DNA of 64,000 bases from Marinilabiliaceae bacterium JC040 (GTDB lineage Bacteria > Bacteroidota > Bacteroidia > Bacteroidales > Marinifilaceae). A program made the translations under genes and the position numbers. This document shows positions 45,951 to 55,574 of this stretch, in pieces (the first letter of the stretch is position 1; every line of letters begins with the position of its first letter). The stretch spans positions 124,001-188,000 of the forward strand of contig SNAP01000004.1 in assembly GCA_022496785.1 (NCBI GenBank), given 5' to 3'. The notes under the pieces were generated by a model that was not told where the DNA came from, ran no database searches, and was given only the letters and a program-made list of their open reading frames with translations.

Positions 45951-47616
45951 TGAATCAGTAAAGATATTGGTTGATGCTTGCGCTGTATATGGTATATACA
46001 ATATAGTTTTGTCTTCTGGATCTAGGAATGCACCCCTTATCGTATCTTTTAATAGAAGAGAAGAGTTTAATACTTATACAATTACAGATGAAAGAAGTGC
46101 AGCTTTTTTTGCATTAGGCATGGCTGAACAATTAGATCAACCTGTAGCTATTGTTTGTACATCAGGAACAGCGTTATTAAATTATGCGCCAGCAGTTGCT
46201 GAGGCTTATTATAAAGGAATTCCTATTGTTGTAATTTCTGCAGATAGGCCGATAGAACAGATAGATCAGGGAGATGGGCAAGCCATTAGACAGATTGATT
46301 CATTAAAGAATTTCGTTAAAGAATCTATTTCATTACCTATTGTAGCTTCTTCAGAGGATTCATGGTATATAAACAATATTCTAACAAAGGCATTTTATGC
46401 TTTAATAAATAAAAAATCAGGTCCTATTCATATTAATGTTCCTTTAAGAGAACCTTTATATAATACAAGAGAATATTCTTATACTAGTAAATTTCCAAAG
46501 ATTCTAAATATAGATAGAAACATTTGTGATGTAGATAAATTATTAATTGAAGATAAGATTAATAAATATAAAAGAATATTAATAATCCCTTGTATAGCAG
46601 AAGATAATAAGAGGTTACATACATTAATAGAAAAAATATCTAAATATCCACAAATAGTTGTTTTAACAGAAACAATTAATAATCTTAATTCTAAAGATAA
46701 TTTTCATGGAATTGATAAATATATCAAAGCTATTCAGAATGAAGATATACATGATAAATATCATCCAGAATTGTTAATAACTTTTGGTGATATTCTTATT
46801 TCAAGAATGGTGAAGACTTTTTTATCTGAAATAAAATCCTTAGAACATTGGCATATAAATGAAAGCGAGAAACATATTGATATGTTTCATAAATTATCTT
46901 TTAGAATAGATATTAAGGCTTCAGTATTTCTTGAATCAATAAATATTAAAGAGAATAGAGCTTCAAATTATAGAAATTTGTGGATAGATCTTAGTAAAAG
47001 AATAAACGATTATAGCAATCTCTTTACAAGAGAACAACCTTGGTCTGATTATAAATTATTTACTAATTTATCTAATTTGATACCGAAGGATTATATAATT
47101 CATTCAGGAAATAGTACTGTAATAAGATATTTTCAAATAGTTGAAAAATTTAAAGAGTATAAGTGTTTTTGTAATAGAGGAACATCTGGTATAGATGGAT
47201 CTGTGTCAACAGCAGTAGGAGCTAGTGTAGTTAATAATAAAAGAAACCTTTTAATTGTAGGAGATTTAAGTTTCTATTACGATTCAAATGGATTGTGGAA
47301 TAAATATTTAAGCAAAAATCTAAAGATTATTCTAATTAATAATCAAGGTGGAAATATTTTTAGATTTATAAATGGTCCAGCTAATCTTCCTGAATTAGAA
47401 TCATTTTTCGAGCATAAAAGAGATATTACTGCTTGTGGTTTGTCGAAAACATTTAATATAGATTATTTTTCAGCAGATTCAGATATCGATTTGATAAATA
47501 TATTCGATGATTTTATTAATTCAGATAAATGTTCAATCCTTGAAGTAAGAACTCCAAGAAAAATAAACGATTTAATTTTAAAAAAATATTTTACTAATAT
47601 AAATACTTTTAGATAA
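45928..47616 (+). CDS. menD: SEPHCHC synthase MenD
   Basis: A 562-residue thiamine-diphosphate enzyme joining isochorismate and 2-oxoglutarate. [13 protein letters not shown] near the N-terminus is the MenD hallmark (SPGSR.AP in many); [19 protein letters not shown] and the diphosphate-binding [13 protein letters not shown] are also present. The start overlaps menF by 23 bases and the stop overlaps the menB start codon by one base, so translation is coupled. Confidence 0.96.
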   Translation: MKNQLSDSESVKILVDACAVYGIYNIVLSSGSRNAPLIVSFNRREEFNTYTITDERSAAFFALGMAEQLDQPVAIVCTSGTALLNYAPAVAEAYYKGIPIVVISADRPIEQIDQGDGQAIRQIDSLKNFVKESISLPIVASSEDSWYINNILTKAFYALINKKSGPIHINVPLREPLYNTREYSYTSKFPKILNIDRNICDVDKLLIEDKINKYKRILIIPCIAEDNKRLHTLIEKISKYPQIVVLTETINNLNSKDNFHGIDKYIKAIQNEDIHDKYHPELLITFGDILISRMVKTFLSEIKSLEHWHINESEKHIDMFHKLSFRIDIKASVFLESINIKENRASNYRNLWIDLSKRINDYSNLFTREQPWSDYKLFTNLSNLIPKDYIIHSGNSTVIRYFQIVEKFKEYKCFCNRGTSGIDGSVSTAVGASVVNNKRNLLIVGDLSFYYDSNGLWNKYLSKNLKIILINNQGGNIFRFINGPANLPELESFFEHKRDITACGLSKTFNIDYFSADSDIDLINIFDDFINSDKCSILEVRTPRKINDLILKKYFTNINTFR

Positions 47617-48437
47617 TGGTAAAAAGAGAATGGAAAACGATAAAAGAATATCAAGATATTCGTTTTGAGTTTTATAAAGGAATTGCAAAAATAACAATTT
47701 GCCGTCAAGAGGTAAGAAATGCTTTTAGACCTCAAACAGTTAAAGAAATGTGTGATGCAATGTTATACTGTAGAGAAGTTCAAGAAGTAGGTGTAGTTGT
47801 ACTTACTGGTGAAGGAGATAAAGCTTTTTGTAGTGGTGGAGATCAAAATGCTAAGTCTAGAGCAGGTTATATAGGGGATGATGGAGTACCTCGTTTAAAT
47901 GTTTTAGATCTTCAAAAACAAATTAGATCATTACCTAAACCAGTAATAGCTATGGTAAATGGATACGCTATTGGTGGAGGACATGTATTACAAGTTGTTT
48001 GTGATATGTCTATAGCATCAGAAAATGCTATATTTGGTCAAACTGGACCAAAAGTAGGATCTTTTGATGGAGGTTTTGGTTCTTCATACCTTGCTAGATG
48101 TGTTGGTCAAAAGAAAGCTAGAGAAATTTGGTTTTTATGCCGTCAGTATAATGCTCAAGAAGCTCTTGAAATGGGATTAGTTAATAAAGTTGTTCCATTA
48201 GATAAATTAGAAGATGAGGTTGTTGAATGGTGTGAAATTATAATGCAACGTTCACCTATGGCTATTAGAATGATAAAAGCAGGATTAAATGCTGAATTAG
48301 ATGGCCAGGCAGGTATACAAGAACTAGCTGGAAATGCAACTTTGTTATATTATATGACAGATGAAGCTCAAGAAGGTAAAAATGCTTTCTTAGAAAAAAG
48401 AAATCCTGATTTTGAGCAATTTCCTAAATTTCCTTAA
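47616..48437 (+). CDS. menB: 1,4-dihydroxy-2-naphthoyl-CoA synthase MenB
   Basis: A 273-residue crotonase-fold enzyme that closes the naphthoquinone ring. FCSGGDQ and [16 protein letters not shown] form the CoA/oxyanion region, and [23 protein letters not shown] is the MenB-specific segment. The start codon shares its A with the menD stop. A hairpin with a short T-run follows, so downstream menC and menE may be expressed less. Confidence 0.97.
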   Translation: MVKREWKTIKEYQDIRFEFYKGIAKITICRQEVRNAFRPQTVKEMCDAMLYCREVQEVGVVVLTGEGDKAFCSGGDQNAKSRAGYIGDDGVPRLNVLDLQKQIRSLPKPVIAMVNGYAIGGGHVLQVVCDMSIASENAIFGQTGPKVGSFDGGFGSSYLARCVGQKKAREIWFLCRQYNAQEALEMGLVNKVVPLDKLEDEVVEWCEIIMQRSPMAIRMIKAGLNAELDGQAGIQELAGNATLLYYMTDEAQEGKNAFLEKRNPDFEQFPKFP

Positions 48438-48445
48438 TTAATTTA

Positions 48446-48478
48446 TCTGGAGATTATGAATAATAATCTCCAGATTTT
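48446..48478 (+). terminator. Internal terminator-like hairpin between menB and menC
   Basis: A perfect 12-base-pair stem TCTGGAGATTAT/ATAATCTCCAGA, loop GAATA, then TTTT. Its place inside the operon suggests partial termination or message protection. Confidence 0.7.
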
Positions 48479-48490
48479 CTTTATAATATA

Positions 48491-49531
48491 ATGTTAGTAG
48501 CTAAATACAAAAAACACGTTCTTAATTTTAATACTCCTGCTGGAACTTCTAGGGGGGTGCTAAAAGATAAGAATTCATGGTTCCTTTATATTTGGGATAC
48601 AGATAAACCAAATATAATGGGAATAGGGGAGTGTTCTATTATTCCGAAATTAAGTATAGATAATCCAATAAAAATTGAAAAAATATTACACGCTTTGTGT
48701 GATGATATAAATAACTACACTCTTTATTATTCTTTTTTAAAAGAAAATTTTCCTTCTATATATTTTGCACTTGAAATGGCTCTGTTAGATTTAAAAAATG
48801 GAGGAAAATCTATATATTTTGATAGTGAATTTTCAAGAGGTGAAATAGGTATTCCTATAAATGGATTGATATGGATGGGAACAGAAGAATATATGAAAAC
48901 ACAAATGATAGATAAAATTAATCAGTTTTCATGTATTAAGATGAAAATAGGGGCAATATCTTTTGAAAAAGAATTATCTATAATAAAATGGCTTAGAAAG
49001 ACATATGGATATGATTTTGAATTGAGACTTGATGCAAATGGAGCATTTTCTTTAAATAATGTTGATGAAATACTATCTATATTATCTGAATATAATATTC
49101 ACTCTATAGAACAACCTATTAAACAAGGACAATGGAATGAAATGGCAAAATTGTGTAAAAGATCTCCAATTCCAATAGTACTTGATGAGGAACTTATAGG
49201 AGTAAATTCCTCTGAAGATAAAATCAACTTATTAGATAAAATTAATCCAGATTATATAATATTGAAACCATCACTACTAGGAGGCTTTGAAGCTTCTAAT
49301 GAATGGATAACTCTTGCTGAATTACGAGGAATAAAATGGTGGATAACATCAGCTTTAGAAAGTAATATTGGCCTAAATGCTATAGCTCAATGGTGTTCAA
49401 CATATAATAATAAGTTACCTCAAGGTTTAGGTACAGGATCTATCTATTCTAATAATATTGATTCATTACTTGAAGTTAAAAATGGTTTTTTATTTTATAA
49501 TGCTAAAAATAATGTAGATGTATACTATTAA
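48491..49531 (+). CDS. menC: o-Succinylbenzoate synthase MenC
   Basis: A 346-residue enolase-superfamily dehydratase. The catalytic KxK is in CIKMKIGA, metal ligands are in LRLDANGAF, IEQPIKQ and LDEEL, and the second catalytic Lys is in IILKPSLLGG. It converts SHCHC to o-succinylbenzoate. It overlaps menE by 14 bases. No MenH is seen in this operon. Confidence 0.92.
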   Translation: MLVAKYKKHVLNFNTPAGTSRGVLKDKNSWFLYIWDTDKPNIMGIGECSIIPKLSIDNPIKIEKILHALCDDINNYTLYYSFLKENFPSIYFALEMALLDLKNGGKSIYFDSEFSRGEIGIPINGLIWMGTEEYMKTQMIDKINQFSCIKMKIGAISFEKELSIIKWLRKTYGYDFELRLDANGAFSLNNVDEILSILSEYNIHSIEQPIKQGQWNEMAKLCKRSPIPIVLDEELIGVNSSEDKINLLDKINPDYIILKPSLLGGFEASNEWITLAELRGIKWWITSALESNIGLNAIAQWCSTYNNKLPQGLGTGSIYSNNIDSLLEVKNGFLFYNAKNNVDVYY

Positions 49532-50543
49532 TGGAATTGATTATTCTAAAGATGAGTTAATAGATCTTGCTAAAAAGAAAGTTCAAATTCTTAATGGTTG
49601 GGAAAAAGATTTTTACAATTTCATACTAGAATGGTTCAATCATGAAGATTTTGTTTCAGGTCATACTTCAGGTACAACAGGAAACCCTAAATCAATATCT
49701 TTAAATAAGTCAAATATGATTGATTCTGCTAAAAGGACAATGACTTTTTTTAATTTAAAGAAAAGATCAAATTTACTTTTATGTTTGTCTACAGATTATA
49801 TAGCCGGAAAAATGATGGTGGTAAGGGCACTTGAATTTGGTATGAATTTAATCACAATCCCACCAACTATAAGTGATCTATTAAATTTGAATATTAATAT
49901 AGATCTAGTAGCATTAGTCCCATATCAAATGTCTAAACTTATAAAAAAGAAATCAATAATGGATAATATTGGTTTTGTTTTATTAGGAGGAGCTGCTGCA
50001 AATAATTCCTTATTGAAAGAAATACAAAGTATAAATACTCAAGTTTATGCTACATATGGAATGACGGAAACATTATCTCATATTGCTTTAAAAAAGATTA
50101 ATGGTGATTTTAAATCAGATTTATTTTCTATTCTTCCTGGTGTGTCTATTTCTATAGATCATAGAGATTGTCTAGTAGTTAAAGTCTTTGATAAAAAATT
50201 TATTACTAATGATATTATTAGATTGGTAGATGATAATCGATTTGAATGGTTAGGAAGATATGATAATGTAATTAATTCTGGAGGTCTTAAATTTATTCCA
50301 GAACAAATAGAATCTAAATTACAATATATAATTAAGCATAGATATTATATATCTTCTGAGAAAGATAATGATTTGGGGAATATTATTGTTCTTTATATAG
50401 AAAGTGAGAAATTTTCTGTTGAAAAAGAAGATTTTCTATTCGAAGAAATGAGGAAAGTTCTTTCCAAATATGAAATTCCTAAATCAATTTATTATTTGGA
50501 TTCATTTAGTGAAACAAGTAATGGTAAACTTATAAGAAATTAA
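49518..50543 (+). CDS. menE: o-Succinylbenzoate-CoA ligase MenE
   Basis: A 341-residue adenylate-forming ligase, short compared with the roughly 450-490 residues of E. coli or Bacillus MenE but like other Bacteroidota forms. The phosphate-binding loop HTSGTTGNPKS is near residue 49, ATYGMTETLSH is the A5 motif, and WLGRYDNVINSGGLKFIP is the hinge region; the catalytic Lys is expected in SNGKLIRN at the end. It activates o-succinylbenzoate for MenB. Confidence 0.9.
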   Translation: MYTINGIDYSKDELIDLAKKKVQILNGWEKDFYNFILEWFNHEDFVSGHTSGTTGNPKSISLNKSNMIDSAKRTMTFFNLKKRSNLLLCLSTDYIAGKMMVVRALEFGMNLITIPPTISDLLNLNINIDLVALVPYQMSKLIKKKSIMDNIGFVLLGGAAANNSLLKEIQSINTQVYATYGMTETLSHIALKKINGDFKSDLFSILPGVSISIDHRDCLVVKVFDKKFITNDIIRLVDDNRFEWLGRYDNVINSGGLKFIPEQIESKLQYIIKHRYYISSEKDNDLGNIIVLYIESEKFSVEKEDFLFEEMRKVLSKYEIPKSIYYLDSFSETSNGKLIRN

Positions 50544-50548
50544 AAAAG

Positions 50549-50584
50549 AACTAGTAATGATTCTTTGAAAAATCATTACTAGTT
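50549..50584. terminator. Bidirectional terminator between menE and the FISUMP gene
   Basis: A perfect 14-base-pair inverted repeat AACTAGTAATGATT/AATCATTACTAGTT around an 8-base loop between convergent genes. The A-run before it gives the minus strand a T-run. Confidence 0.88.
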
Positions 50585-50593
50585 TATATTAGA

Positions 50594-52315
50594 TTAATCT
50601 TTTACATATCTAACTGAATAACCTTTACTTTTTGGACAATCGTTTGAAGTTATTTTTTCTGAATAACTTGTGAATCCTCTATAATAGGCATAAGATTTTA
50701 AACTTTCACTTTGAGATGAAGTCCAAATGTTGGCAGAACTATTTGCTCCCGAGAAATAACTTTTTGAATTAGAATAACCAGATTGCATAGAACCACAAGC
50801 TATAATATTTAATCCACTTTCATTAGTTCCTTTTGATTTCCATCCTAAGGTACTTTTAAATTTATAAGCAATATCTCCACGTCCTGAATAATCTGTGTTT
50901 TCAATATCCTCTTCAGACATTCCAAAATATCTTTCAAGTTCTTTCCATTCATCATGAGTTGCCAAATGCCATCCTTTAGGACAATATTTTACTGCAGCTG
51001 CATAATTATATAAAGCTCCATATACTTTATATTCATTTGTTTTTTTAGCAGCTTCTACATCATTTCCATTATAATCGTATACATATATTCTATCTTCATC
51101 TGTTGATGTTTCATCAAGAGTATTCACTTTTGGTAAATAAGCAAAGTTTTGAGACATCCAGATTTTACCATTAATTTCAACAGTTTTATAAGTTCTTCCT
51201 TCATATACTAAAGGATCAGAACCTTTTAATACAGTGATCTCTAATGTACCTTTAACATCGTTTTTGGTAGTAAGGCTAATAATTGTTTTACCAGGGTTTA
51301 AAGCAACAACTTTACCATCTTGATTAACACTAGCTACATCTTCATTTGAAGATGAAAATACAAAATCTTCATTTTCTGCATTTTTAGGAATCATAGTGTA
51401 AGACAGTACTTGTTCTCCTTCTTCAGGCATTTCACTTTTACCTTGAATTTGGATTTCTGTAGCCCAAATTATAGGAATGATTGTAACATTACAAACAGCT
51501 TTTAAACCATTAGAACTTGTTGCAGTAATTTTAACATTTCCTCCCTTAAGAGCAGAAACCTGACCAGTCTTTACAACGCTAGCAATCTTGCTGTCACTAC
51601 TAGACCAAACAACTTTTTGATTGGTTGTATTTTCAGGTAATATTATTGCATTTAATACTTTTTTCTCTCCTTCTTTAATCTCAACATTCTCTTTACTAAT
51701 TTTTATACTTTCTGCTGAAATTTCTTTATCTGATACGATAACAATACATTTAGCCTTTACATAATCTTTTGTTTTTGCAATTATTGTTACTTTACCTGAT
51801 TTTTTACCTGTTAGAACTCCATTGTTAATTGTTGCAATATTTGTGTTACTTGAAGTCCAAGTAATTGTACTATTAGAATTTTCTGGTTTCTTTAAAAGTG
51901 TTAGATTTTTAGTTTCATCAACTTTAATTACTAAACCTTCTTCTGTAGATTCTTTAATATTCAATTCTTTAGTTAGAATATTATTCTTATTTACATTTAC
52001 AATACAGTGACTTTCTATTTTATTCTTATCTATTGCCTTAATAGTAGCTTTACCTTCAGCTATTGGTGTAATAATACCTTTAGAAGTAACAGTTGCTATT
52101 TTCTCATCAGAAGAAGACCATTTAATGTCTGTAGTCTTTGTCATTTTTGGAAGTTGATAAGCTTCTAATTGATAACTATCTCCTCCTTTTACTAAATTAA
52201 TAGATTCGGTATTAAGTATTATCTTGTATGTTTCAAGATTTTCTTTTTCTTTCTTATCGCAAGAATATGCGGTAATTATAAATAATGTTATAAATATTGT
52301 TAATATCCTTTTCAT
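50594..52315 (-). CDS. Surface lipoprotein with Big_2 repeats and a C-terminal FISUMP domain
   Basis: A lipoprotein with signal MKRILTIFITLFIITAYSC and lipid-carrying Cys. Four Big_2 (bacterial Ig-like) repeats follow at about residues 30-365, each with the recurring IxWSSSxxxIAxVxxxGxV pattern. The last 200 residues match the FISUMP (Fibrobacter succinogenes major paralogous) domain: VEINGKIWMSQNFAY, YGALYNYAAAV, CPKGWHLATHDEWKELE, and SVRYVKD at the end. The frame extends to an ATG at 52336 that overlaps the upstream gene; ATG 52315 places the signal peptide correctly. Probably surface-exposed and adhesive or structural. Last gene of a four-gene operon. Confidence 0.85.
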   Translation of the reverse strand: MKRILTIFITLFIITAYSCDKKEKENLETYKIILNTESINLVKGGDSYQLEAYQLPKMTKTTDIKWSSSDEKIATVTSKGIITPIAEGKATIKAIDKNKIESHCIVNVNKNNILTKELNIKESTEEGLVIKVDETKNLTLLKKPENSNSTITWTSSNTNIATINNGVLTGKKSGKVTIIAKTKDYVKAKCIVIVSDKEISAESIKISKENVEIKEGEKKVLNAIILPENTTNQKVVWSSSDSKIASVVKTGQVSALKGGNVKITATSSNGLKAVCNVTIIPIIWATEIQIQGKSEMPEEGEQVLSYTMIPKNAENEDFVFSSSNEDVASVNQDGKVVALNPGKTIISLTTKNDVKGTLEITVLKGSDPLVYEGRTYKTVEINGKIWMSQNFAYLPKVNTLDETSTDEDRIYVYDYNGNDVEAAKKTNEYKVYGALYNYAAAVKYCPKGWHLATHDEWKELERYFGMSEEDIENTDYSGRGDIAYKFKSTLGWKSKGTNESGLNIIACGSMQSGYSNSKSYFSGANSSANIWTSSQSESLKSYAYYRGFTSYSEKITSNDCPKSKGYSVRYVKD

Positions 52316-52325
52316 ATGTAAATTC

Positions 52326-52751
52326 TTATAAATCAATTTTACTATTCTTTTTTATAAATGTATAAACCTTAGTTTTAGTATCTTCAGAGATATCTTTTCT
52401 AAATACATAGAATAATTCAAAACTGTTGATATCAAAATCTTTAGTTTTTATTTCATAACTTATAGAACTAAAAAGTTTACTTTCTTCTTTAGTTGGTTTT
52501 GCTACTATAGTGCAAATACCGTCTGTAAAATTGTAAGTCACATTTTGACTTATTTTCATTAAGTGTCTTTTAATTTCTTGTCTATCTCTATTTACGATAG
52601 GAAGGTTTTCTTTTGAAATAATAATACCATCTTCAGTTTTATTGTCAGAATCAATTACTAAATCTTTTACAGGTTTTATATCTTTTATTTCATCCTTACT
52701 ACATGAGCTTAATCCGAAGATCACAAGTAGTATAATTATAGAATATTTCAT
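52326..52751 (-). CDS. Small lipoprotein of unknown function in the peptidase operon
   Basis: A 141-residue lipoprotein: signal MKYSIIILLVIFGLSSC with an LSSC lipobox. The mature part is charged, with a predicted alpha/beta pattern (EIKRHLMKISQNVTYNFTDG, ISYEIKTKDFDINSFELFYVF). No known domain recognised. It lies two bases downstream of the papain-like peptidase gene. Small lipoproteins next to secreted cysteine peptidases can be their inhibitors; that is a hypothesis here, not supported by a motif. Confidence 0.75.
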   Translation of the reverse strand: MKYSIIILLVIFGLSSCSKDEIKDIKPVKDLVIDSDNKTEDGIIISKENLPIVNRDRQEIKRHLMKISQNVTYNFTDGICTIVAKPTKEESKLFSSISYEIKTKDFDINSFELFYVFRKDISEDTKTKVYTFIKKNSKIDL

Positions 52752-52753
52752 TA

Positions 52754-54424
52754 TTATTTAATATTAAAAGGTTTGAAGTTTAGTTGGTTTTTGTACATCA
52801 TTTTAATTGCATATGAACCAGGTTTTATACCAGATAAATCATACTCTTGTGTACTTTCTCCACTTTTTATTTCCTTGTTTGATAAATCTTTTACCAATTC
52901 TCCTTTTGAGTTTACTAGACTAATGTTTATTTGAATATTTTCTTTATTAGCTATTTTTAATAATCCTTTTTTAGAACTATTATTGAATTCATATTCAAAA
53001 CCAAAATATCTACCTTCTTTTATAATTACATTACCGTAACTAATTGTTGCAATTGTTGTATTATTTTCAAAGATCTTAGGGTTTGAAATTTTTGATAAAT
53101 ATTGTTTAGGTGTTGTAGGGTTTAGAGTGTAATCTATTAAAGAACAAGATGTTAATCTTCCTTCTCCAGCTTTCCCAAAAGTTTTATCTACGATTTCAAA
53201 GAAAAAAGTTGCATTTTTATCTTCTCCTATATATTCTGAAAATTCACTTGCATCAATACCTATTTCAATTTCTTTACCACCAGTACTTGCAATTCCTTGC
53301 ATATATAAATCTCCTCCTTGGTGGTACATTACTGTTTTGTCTTTGATAACTTCTGGTCCTGTAGCATTTTTCTTTGACGAAACACCAATCCTTATTGCAA
53401 TATCATTTCTTGAAATATGAGAAATTGTTGCTTTGAATGTTAATTTTGGTTTTCTATATTCTGGGGTAACTATATAACAGTTTTTACTTCCTGTTCCTGT
53501 TCCTCCTTCACTTCCGTTTTTAAGTTTTATTAATTTGTAAGGAACATAATATCTACCTTTATCTCCCCAATCTGCACCCCAAGAGTTCATAGCAACGAAA
53601 GCTCCCTTTTCGTCATCTTCTATTGTTCCATTCTTATTGATATCAAATTCTACTTTATCATCATATCCTACAAAACACATAGCATGAGCTCCTGTTTTTG
53701 GGAAGAATGCAATTATTGATTCATATCCAGTTTCACTCGGACCTTTATAATTTTTATCACAATCTAAAGGATCGGCATATGCTGAGAATACTATTAATCC
53801 ACCAACTTTTGACCCATTAGCATGATCAAAAAGGTATTGTTTCATACTTGGAATTACGTTTACAAAATCTCCTTTGTAACCATCAGGATATGGAGCAAAT
53901 TTTGCTTTCGATTTAACTCTATAGTGCATAGCTTCAAAGTATTTATCATATCCGCTTAACCATTGAGTTTTAGCTCCTGCATCTGTTCTTTTTATATTAA
54001 AGATTGATGCTGGTGCTACACCATTTGACTGTATAAGATCCCAACCATCAGGAGCAAAAGACCCTTTTCCTGTACCTTCATTTAAGTAATTCCACATCTG
54101 CATATATGCAAAATTATTTTCTAATTTTTTACCATCTCTATCAAGTAAAAAATTCATTTCATATGTGTATACATAACCAACTCCAGAAGCCATAGCACAC
54201 GATCCTCCAATTTGACTTATTGTAAGTGGAAAATATTTGTTTAAAGAATTATCTACATGAGATGGTAATTTTGTAGTTCCGCAAAGGCTTTTATTATTAC
54301 TTACAGCATTTTCAATTTTACTATCTGCTTTTTTATTGAATATTTCACCGAACTTCTTATCATTTTGTCCTATACATATTTGTGCAAGAATAATTAGTGA
54401 AAGACTTATATATATTTTTTTCAT
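52754..54424 (-). CDS. Secreted papain-like (C1) cysteine peptidase with putative type IX C-terminal domain
   Basis: A 556-residue protein with signal peptide MKKIYISLSLIILAQICIG. The catalytic Cys76 is in QIGGSCAMASG, His248 in TGAHAMCFVGYDD and Asn280 in AMNSWGADWGDKG, the C1A order Cys-His-Asn. Between His and Asn lies DINKNGTIEDDE (261-272), an exact EF-hand-type calcium loop pattern. The last 85 residues end in NSKGELVKDL, YDLSGIKPGSYAIKM and a basic tail, resembling a type IX sorting domain. This suggests export through T9SS and surface attachment. Middle gene of a four-gene operon, one base after the Big_2 lipoprotein. Confidence 0.82.
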   Translation of the reverse strand: MKKIYISLSLIILAQICIGQNDKKFGEIFNKKADSKIENAVSNNKSLCGTTKLPSHVDNSLNKYFPLTISQIGGSCAMASGVGYVYTYEMNFLLDRDGKKLENNFAYMQMWNYLNEGTGKGSFAPDGWDLIQSNGVAPASIFNIKRTDAGAKTQWLSGYDKYFEAMHYRVKSKAKFAPYPDGYKGDFVNVIPSMKQYLFDHANGSKVGGLIVFSAYADPLDCDKNYKGPSETGYESIIAFFPKTGAHAMCFVGYDDKVEFDINKNGTIEDDEKGAFVAMNSWGADWGDKGRYYVPYKLIKLKNGSEGGTGTGSKNCYIVTPEYRKPKLTFKATISHISRNDIAIRIGVSSKKNATGPEVIKDKTVMYHQGGDLYMQGIASTGGKEIEIGIDASEFSEYIGEDKNATFFFEIVDKTFGKAGEGRLTSCSLIDYTLNPTTPKQYLSKISNPKIFENNTTIATISYGNVIIKEGRYFGFEYEFNNSSKKGLLKIANKENIQINISLVNSKGELVKDLSNKEIKSGESTQEYDLSGIKPGSYAIKMMYKNQLNFKPFNIK

Positions 54425-54425
54425 T

Positions 54426-55457
54426 TTATTTTGTTATTTTATAATATACTTTTAAATCAAATCCTGAGCCAAAAGGTATTTGAATTGATACTAATTTCCC
54501 ATCAAAGTGAATAGATTGATCACCAAATGAATCAATTCCTCCCATTCCTTCTTCACTCTCATCTTTACCAGTGTATATTTTGTCTGTAGTAAATTTTGCG
54601 CTATATACATTCGAATATCCTGAATCTCCTATAGTACCTTTTATGAAACCAAATTCTCCTCCTTTTAAAGACATGTACATTCTCAATTCTCCATCTTCTT
54701 TCAATATATATTCATAAGAAGTTCTAACACTTTCTAACCATGCTTCAACATCTGTACCATCTGATAATAAACCTCCTACAGCTTTCTCATCATATACTTT
54801 ACCGTCAGATTGAGATACTAGTTCCATTCTTATACCAGTCCATGTTCCATAAAGCTTTTCAGGAATTTTGAAATCTGGTCTAACAACAGAAACAAAACAT
54901 TTAGCTCTATATCTATTAGCAGTTTCTGCTATAACAATACCATGTCCATAGTTTAAAGCTTTTAATTCTCCATCATCTGAAACACTTACAATATCTTCAT
55001 TATAAGATTCCCATATTACATCTTTAATGGTTACATCTTTTGGAGATAATATTGCGTCTAATTGAAAAGTTTCTCCTTTTACTATTTTAACTCTAGTTTC
55101 TGATAATTTTATTTCAGTAGGAAAGGCAGATTTTTTATGAACTCTTATTTTACAGTAAGTCTGAAGATTGTTCTTCATTGTAAATAAAATAGTTGCTTCG
55201 CCTTCAGAAATAGGTTTTACGTAACCTTTTTGATCTACTTTAGCTATACTAGCATTTGAAGAAGACCATATTCCTTCAATATTTGCGTCTTTTGGTAAAA
55301 TTGTTGGAATTAACTTTATTGCTTCATCTCCAACAGAAATGTCTTTTTCTGAATAGTTTAGTTCTACCTTCTCAGCAAGAACTTTCTTTTCATCATTGTC
55401 ACTTGAACATGCTCCAATGGCTAAGAGAATGCAAAGTGAATAAAATAATCTTTTCAT
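54426..55457 (-). CDS. Lipoprotein with two Big_2 repeats and a beta-rich C-terminal domain
   Basis: A 343-residue lipoprotein: signal MKRLFYSLCILLAIGAC. Two Big_2 units at about 28-108 (IEGIWSSSNASIAKVDQKGYV) and 110-193 (VIWESYNEDIVSVSDDGEL). The rest (about 200-343) begins with KLYGTWTGIRMEL and is rich in beta-strands with Gly turns, resembling a lipocalin-like ligand-binding domain, not confirmed. First gene of the peptidase operon, with a consensus promoter about 70 bases upstream. Confidence 0.8.
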   Translation of the reverse strand: MKRLFYSLCILLAIGACSSDNDEKKVLAEKVELNYSEKDISVGDEAIKLIPTILPKDANIEGIWSSSNASIAKVDQKGYVKPISEGEATILFTMKNNLQTYCKIRVHKKSAFPTEIKLSETRVKIVKGETFQLDAILSPKDVTIKDVIWESYNEDIVSVSDDGELKALNYGHGIVIAETANRYRAKCFVSVVRPDFKIPEKLYGTWTGIRMELVSQSDGKVYDEKAVGGLLSDGTDVEAWLESVRTSYEYILKEDGELRMYMSLKGGEFGFIKGTIGDSGYSNVYSAKFTTDKIYTGKDESEEGMGGIDSFGDQSIHFDGKLVSIQIPFGSGFDLKVYYKITK

Positions 55458-55527
55458 TTTAAATTTTGTTTTTGTTTGATCAATAGTTTTATATATAGGT
55501 ACCTAGTTTTTTTTTATTTAAGTATGA

Positions 55528-55560
55528 CAAAACTATCTAAAAATATTAAAATAAACCAAA
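55528..55560 (-). promoter_or_regulatory. Promoter of the peptidase/Big_2 operon
   Basis: On the minus strand: TTTG (55560-55557), a 21-base spacer, TAGTTTTG (55535-55528), 70 bases before the start at 55457. Confidence 0.72.
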
Positions 55561-55574
55561 AAGATGTTAAAAGG

